From Sulfurimonadaceae bacterium (GTDB lineage Bacteria; Campylobacterota; Campylobacteria; Campylobacterales; Sulfurimonadaceae), in contig JAQUCZ010000029.1 in NCBI GenBank assembly GCA_028685945.1, positions 1-8,560 on the forward strand: a stretch of 8,560 nt of DNA, written 5' to 3'. How positions within the stretch are numbered: the first letter of the stretch is position 1; each line of letters begins with the position of its first letter. The notes under the pieces were generated by a model. The model saw only the letters and a list, made by a program, of their open reading frames with translations. It searched no databases and had not been told where the DNA came from. The translations under genes and the position numbers were made by a program. Below, in pieces: positions 6,395-8,560 of the stretch.

Positions 6395-7099
6395 ATGAAA
6401 TTATTATTTATATGGATCGCTTTGGTTTTGAGCGCGTGGGGAAGTATCGGCACTGTCGTGGCACTTAAGGGGGAGGCATCGCTTAAGCGTGCCGGGAGTG
6501 TAATGAATGTACAAAACGCAATGGAGATTTTGGCAGGGGATACGATAGTAACCCAAACAAAAGCACGCGTGCAGGTGATGCTACACGATAATACCGTAGT
6601 TACAATCGGCGGAGATTCCTCTTTTGCGTTTAAAAGTTTTGCGTTTGACGGCACAAAAAACTCACACCTTAGCATGGAGGCATCTCGCGGATTTTTCCGT
6701 ACCGTAACGGGAGAGATAGGCAAAGTAGCACCCGAGAGGTTTAAGGTGAAAACCGCTTCGGCAACCATCGGAATACGAGGAACCGACTTTAGCGGGGAAA
6801 TTTTTGAAAAAAAAGAGATTATTCGATGTTTTGAAGGGAAAATCTACGTTGATTTTGAGGGGCAAATTCGTGATCTGGATGCAGGGTCTTTGCTTGAACT
6901 TTTACGCGATACAATGCAGATGCATGAGATGAAAATGGGAACAACAACTCGGGAGAGAAAATTTGAAAGCCCTGCCGCGGAAGAGATTTTTACTGCCACA
7001 CAGGAACCTATAACGGAAGATATTGCCGACATAAATCAGATTCTTCAGCAGCAAGAATCTGAATATATGCATCATTACCAAGATATTACAGGTCCTTAG
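6395..7099 (+). CDS. Secreted FecR-domain protein
   Basis: This 234-aa protein has an N-terminal signal peptide (hydrophobic residues 3-14, cleavage probably near Ser13-Gly16) and a FecR domain at about 45-150. The domain begins at LAGDTIVTQ-KARVQV and carries the hallmark ATIGIRGTDF at 123-132, then a 'CFEGKIYV' strand. Unlike true FecR anti-sigma regulators, it has no cytoplasmic sigma-binding segment and no internal transmembrane helix, so it is a free periplasmic or surface-associated FecR protein. The C-terminal third (about 165-234) is charged, Glu/Gln-rich and probably extended or coiled. A strong ribosome site (AGGGGG, 6384-6389) lies five bases before the ATG and overlaps the stop of the barrel gene. 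A 7-nt gap leads to the cyclase gene, so this is the middle gene of a three-gene operon. A role as ligand-binding or adaptor partner of the CHASE2 sensor is inference. Confidence 0.85.
   Translation: MKLLFIWIALVLSAWGSIGTVVALKGEASLKRAGSVMNVQNAMEILAGDTIVTQTKARVQVMLHDNTVVTIGGDSSFAFKSFAFDGTKNSHLSMEASRGFFRTVTGEIGKVAPERFKVKTASATIGIRGTDFSGEIFEKKEIIRCFEGKIYVDFEGQIRDLDAGSLLELLRDTMQMHEMKMGTTTRERKFESPAAEEIFTATQEPITEDIADINQILQQQESEYMHHYQDITGP
7036..7062 (+). repeat. Perfect 10-bp hairpin inside the end of fecR
   Basis: TCAGATTCTT (7036-7045) pairs perfectly with AAGAATCTGA (7053-7062) around the loop CAGCAGC. It lies inside the fecR coding region, 44 bases before the start of the cyclase gene. AATATATGC follows it, so there is no U-tract and it is not an intrinsic terminator. 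It may affect mRNA stability or translation of the downstream gene. Confidence 0.75.
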
Positions 7100-7101
7100 G
7101 G
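7098..7101 (+). promoter_or_regulatory. Ribosome binding site for the TTG start of the cyclase gene
   Basis: AGGG (7098-7101) overlaps the fecR stop codon and lies five bases before TTG at 7107. An in-frame stop at 7032-7034 and the lack of any in-frame ATG or GTG between it and the first membrane segment leave this TTG as the only sensible start. Confidence 0.7.
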
Positions 7102-7106
7102 CAAGA

Positions 7107-8560
7107 TTGAAAAGTACGTTTATTAAGCTTGCCAGCGCTTTTGGGATCGCGACATTTCTCTCGTGGGGGTATCTGTTTCTCCCCGAGGTGTTTTTTTCGT
7201 TTGAGAGCCGCTTGAAAGACTTTTTTTTCGTGCTTCGAGGGGAGTTGCCAAAGAGCCAAAACGTCGTGATTGTCGATATCGACGAGAAATCTTTAAAAAA
7301 ATACGGGCAGTGGCCGTGGTCGCGTAACGTCGTCTCGGAGCTTCTTTATAAAATCACCGACGCCAAGGCGGGGATTATCGGGCTTGACATCGTTTTTGCC
7401 GAGGAGGATCGCACCTCGCCCCATAGATTTGCACACTACTTGCAAAATCCCTCGCAATTGCTGCAAAACTATGATGCCCTGCTGGCACAAACATTTCAAA
7501 ATACCCCCGTAGTGGGGGGCTACCTTTTTAGTTTTGAGCAAAACGGCACACAAGAGGCGCCCGACATCCCCGCCGTATTCGTTAAAAAAGGGCTTCGCGC
7601 CGAAACTCCTTTGCTAGCGCCAAAAGGGGTTATAGCAAATATCCCCCTCTTGCAAAATGCTTTGTATTCGAGCGGTTTTTTTAACAACATCCCCGACGAA
7701 GGGGGGATGATCCGCAGCGTACCGCTTATTATGGAGTACGAGGGGGCGGTTTTTCCATCTTTGGCGTTGGAACTCGTGCGTATCTATCGCGGCATTTCTC
7801 GCGTCGACGTGGTGGGAGATGCGCAGGGGGTATGGCATGTAGCACTCGGTGATTTGCTGATCCCCACCGATAGTTTCGGACGCTTAAGCGTCAATTTTCG
7901 CGGAGGGGAAAAACATTTTACCTATATCGGTGCAAGCGATATTTTGGAGGGTAACTTCGATCAAAAACTGCTTGAAGGGAAGTTCGTTCTTGTCGGTACG
8001 AGTGCGGCGGGATTGTTTGATTTGCGAAGCACCCCTTATGCGAACGCAATCGCGGGGGTTGAGGTACATGCCAACGTAATCGACAATATAATTACGGGAG
8101 ATTTCCTCTCCAAACCGCGCTATTTCGTGCTGTATGACCTTTTTATCATCTGGGGTGCGGTGTTTGTTTTCTTGTTCCTCTTTTCGTTTTTAAAATCGTG
8201 GTTTGTTTTACCGAGCGCTTTTTTGCTTTTTTATGGCATGTTTGAACTTTTTTACGTGCTTTTTTTTGACTATGGAGTTGTTTCAAATCTTCTCTTTCCC
8301 CTTCTGGCATTTGTACTGAGTTTCGCTCTTGCGGTGGGGATCGACTACATCGTCGCCTCGCGCCGTATGGAAGAGGCAAAGAGGATGCTCGGGAAAAAAG
8401 TTTCCCCCGCTGTGATGGAGTATCTTTTGGAACACTCCGCCGAAGAGCTTGTAAGTTCGCGTGAGCTTGAAGCGACCATCTTTTTTAGCGATATCCGCTC
8501 CTTTACCACGATCTCGGAAAAAATCGGCTCCCCCGACAAGGTGATCCATATGCTCAACAC
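7107..8560 (+). CDS. CHASE2-sensor class III nucleotide cyclase (partial, runs off the window end)
   Basis: The frame is open from TTG 7107 to the end of the window (484 codons seen; the 3' end is missing). An uncleaved membrane anchor (about 5-25) is followed by a periplasmic CHASE2 sensor domain (about 27-335). This has the usual VVIVDIDEKSL start at 53-63, then WPWSR and GLDIVFAE, and FVLVGTSAAGLFDLRSTPYA plus GVEVHANVID towards its end. Three TM helices follow (about 339-361, 365-388, 391-415). A cytoplasmic linker contains KKVSPAVMEYLL, and the catalytic domain then begins with ATIFFSDIRSFT, where Asp462 is the expected first metal-binding residue. This order is that of known CHASE2 adenylate/guanylate cyclases. 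The second metal Asp, transition-state residues and purine-specifying residues are beyond the window, so activity and ATP versus GTP use cannot be judged. It lies 7 nt after fecR, so it is in the same operon. Confidence 0.9.
   Translation, partial: MKSTFIKLASAFGIATFLSWGYLFLPEVFFSFESRLKDFFFVLRGELPKSQNVVIVDIDEKSLKKYGQWPWSRNVVSELLYKITDAKAGIIGLDIVFAEEDRTSPHRFAHYLQNPSQLLQNYDALLAQTFQNTPVVGGYLFSFEQNGTQEAPDIPAVFVKKGLRAETPLLAPKGVIANIPLLQNALYSSGFFNNIPDEGGMIRSVPLIMEYEGAVFPSLALELVRIYRGISRVDVVGDAQGVWHVALGDLLIPTDSFGRLSVNFRGGEKHFTYIGASDILEGNFDQKLLEGKFVLVGTSAAGLFDLRSTPYANAIAGVEVHANVIDNIITGDFLSKPRYFVLYDLFIIWGAVFVFLFLFSFLKSWFVLPSAFLLFYGMFELFYVLFFDYGVVSNLLFPLLAFVLSFALAVGIDYIVASRRMEEAKRMLGKKVSPAVMEYLLEHSAEELVSSRELEATIFFSDIRSFTTISEKIGSPDKVIHMLN

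Noticed and set aside
7293..8560. Several minus-strand open frames at the right end of the window.
   Set aside because: All are antisense to the CHASE2 cyclase, whose + strand frame is continuous from 7107 to the window end and carries unmistakable motifs.
1..8560. CRISPR arrays, tRNA/rRNA genes, insertion sequences, toxin-antitoxin pairs.
   Set aside because: No regularly spaced direct repeats, cloverleaf-like segments, transposase motifs or small paired genes were found on either strand.

Overview
The window looks like chromosomal DNA of a free-living member of the Campylobacterota (Epsilonproteobacteria), of the Sulfurimonas/Sulfuricurvum type. Three things point there. Protein motifs are Campylobacterota-like. 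Promoters have T-tract-preceded TAAAAT/TATAAT -10 boxes with no obvious -35. The gene order rRNA 2'-O-methyltransferase, membrane protein, periplasmic protein, aminotransferase, homoserine dehydrogenase matches, from memory, the Campylobacter jejuni block Cj0153c to Cj0149c. All genes are on the + strand. Genus-level placement is inference.

Bases 1-166 hold no gene I can support. They carry three consecutive near-perfect hairpins (26-41, 59-79, 96-118), then an AT-rich stretch with a -10 box just before rlmB. The first operon (167-2456) has three genes joined by 4- and 7-nt overlaps: the SpoU-family methyltransferase RlmB, a RodZ-like single-pass membrane protein (cytoplasmic helix-turn-helix, one TM, periplasmic beta domain), and a secreted periplasmic protein of unknown function. 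A second promoter precedes an AlaC-type aminotransferase and homoserine dehydrogenase with its C-terminal ACT domain (2545-5030). A clear Rho-independent terminator (5037-5064) ends this part.

A new promoter (-10 at 5089-5094) starts a second, accessory-looking operon. It encodes a TPR plus beta-barrel outer-membrane protein, a secreted FecR-domain protein, and a CHASE2-sensor class III nucleotide cyclase that begins with TTG and runs off the window end. Spacings of 7-9 nt make co-transcription likely. Together the three products span outer membrane, periplasm and inner membrane, and suggest an envelope-sensing cyclic-nucleotide signalling system. This is the most interesting part of the window, because the well-studied Campylobacterota (C. 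jejuni, H. pylori) are not known for cAMP signalling.
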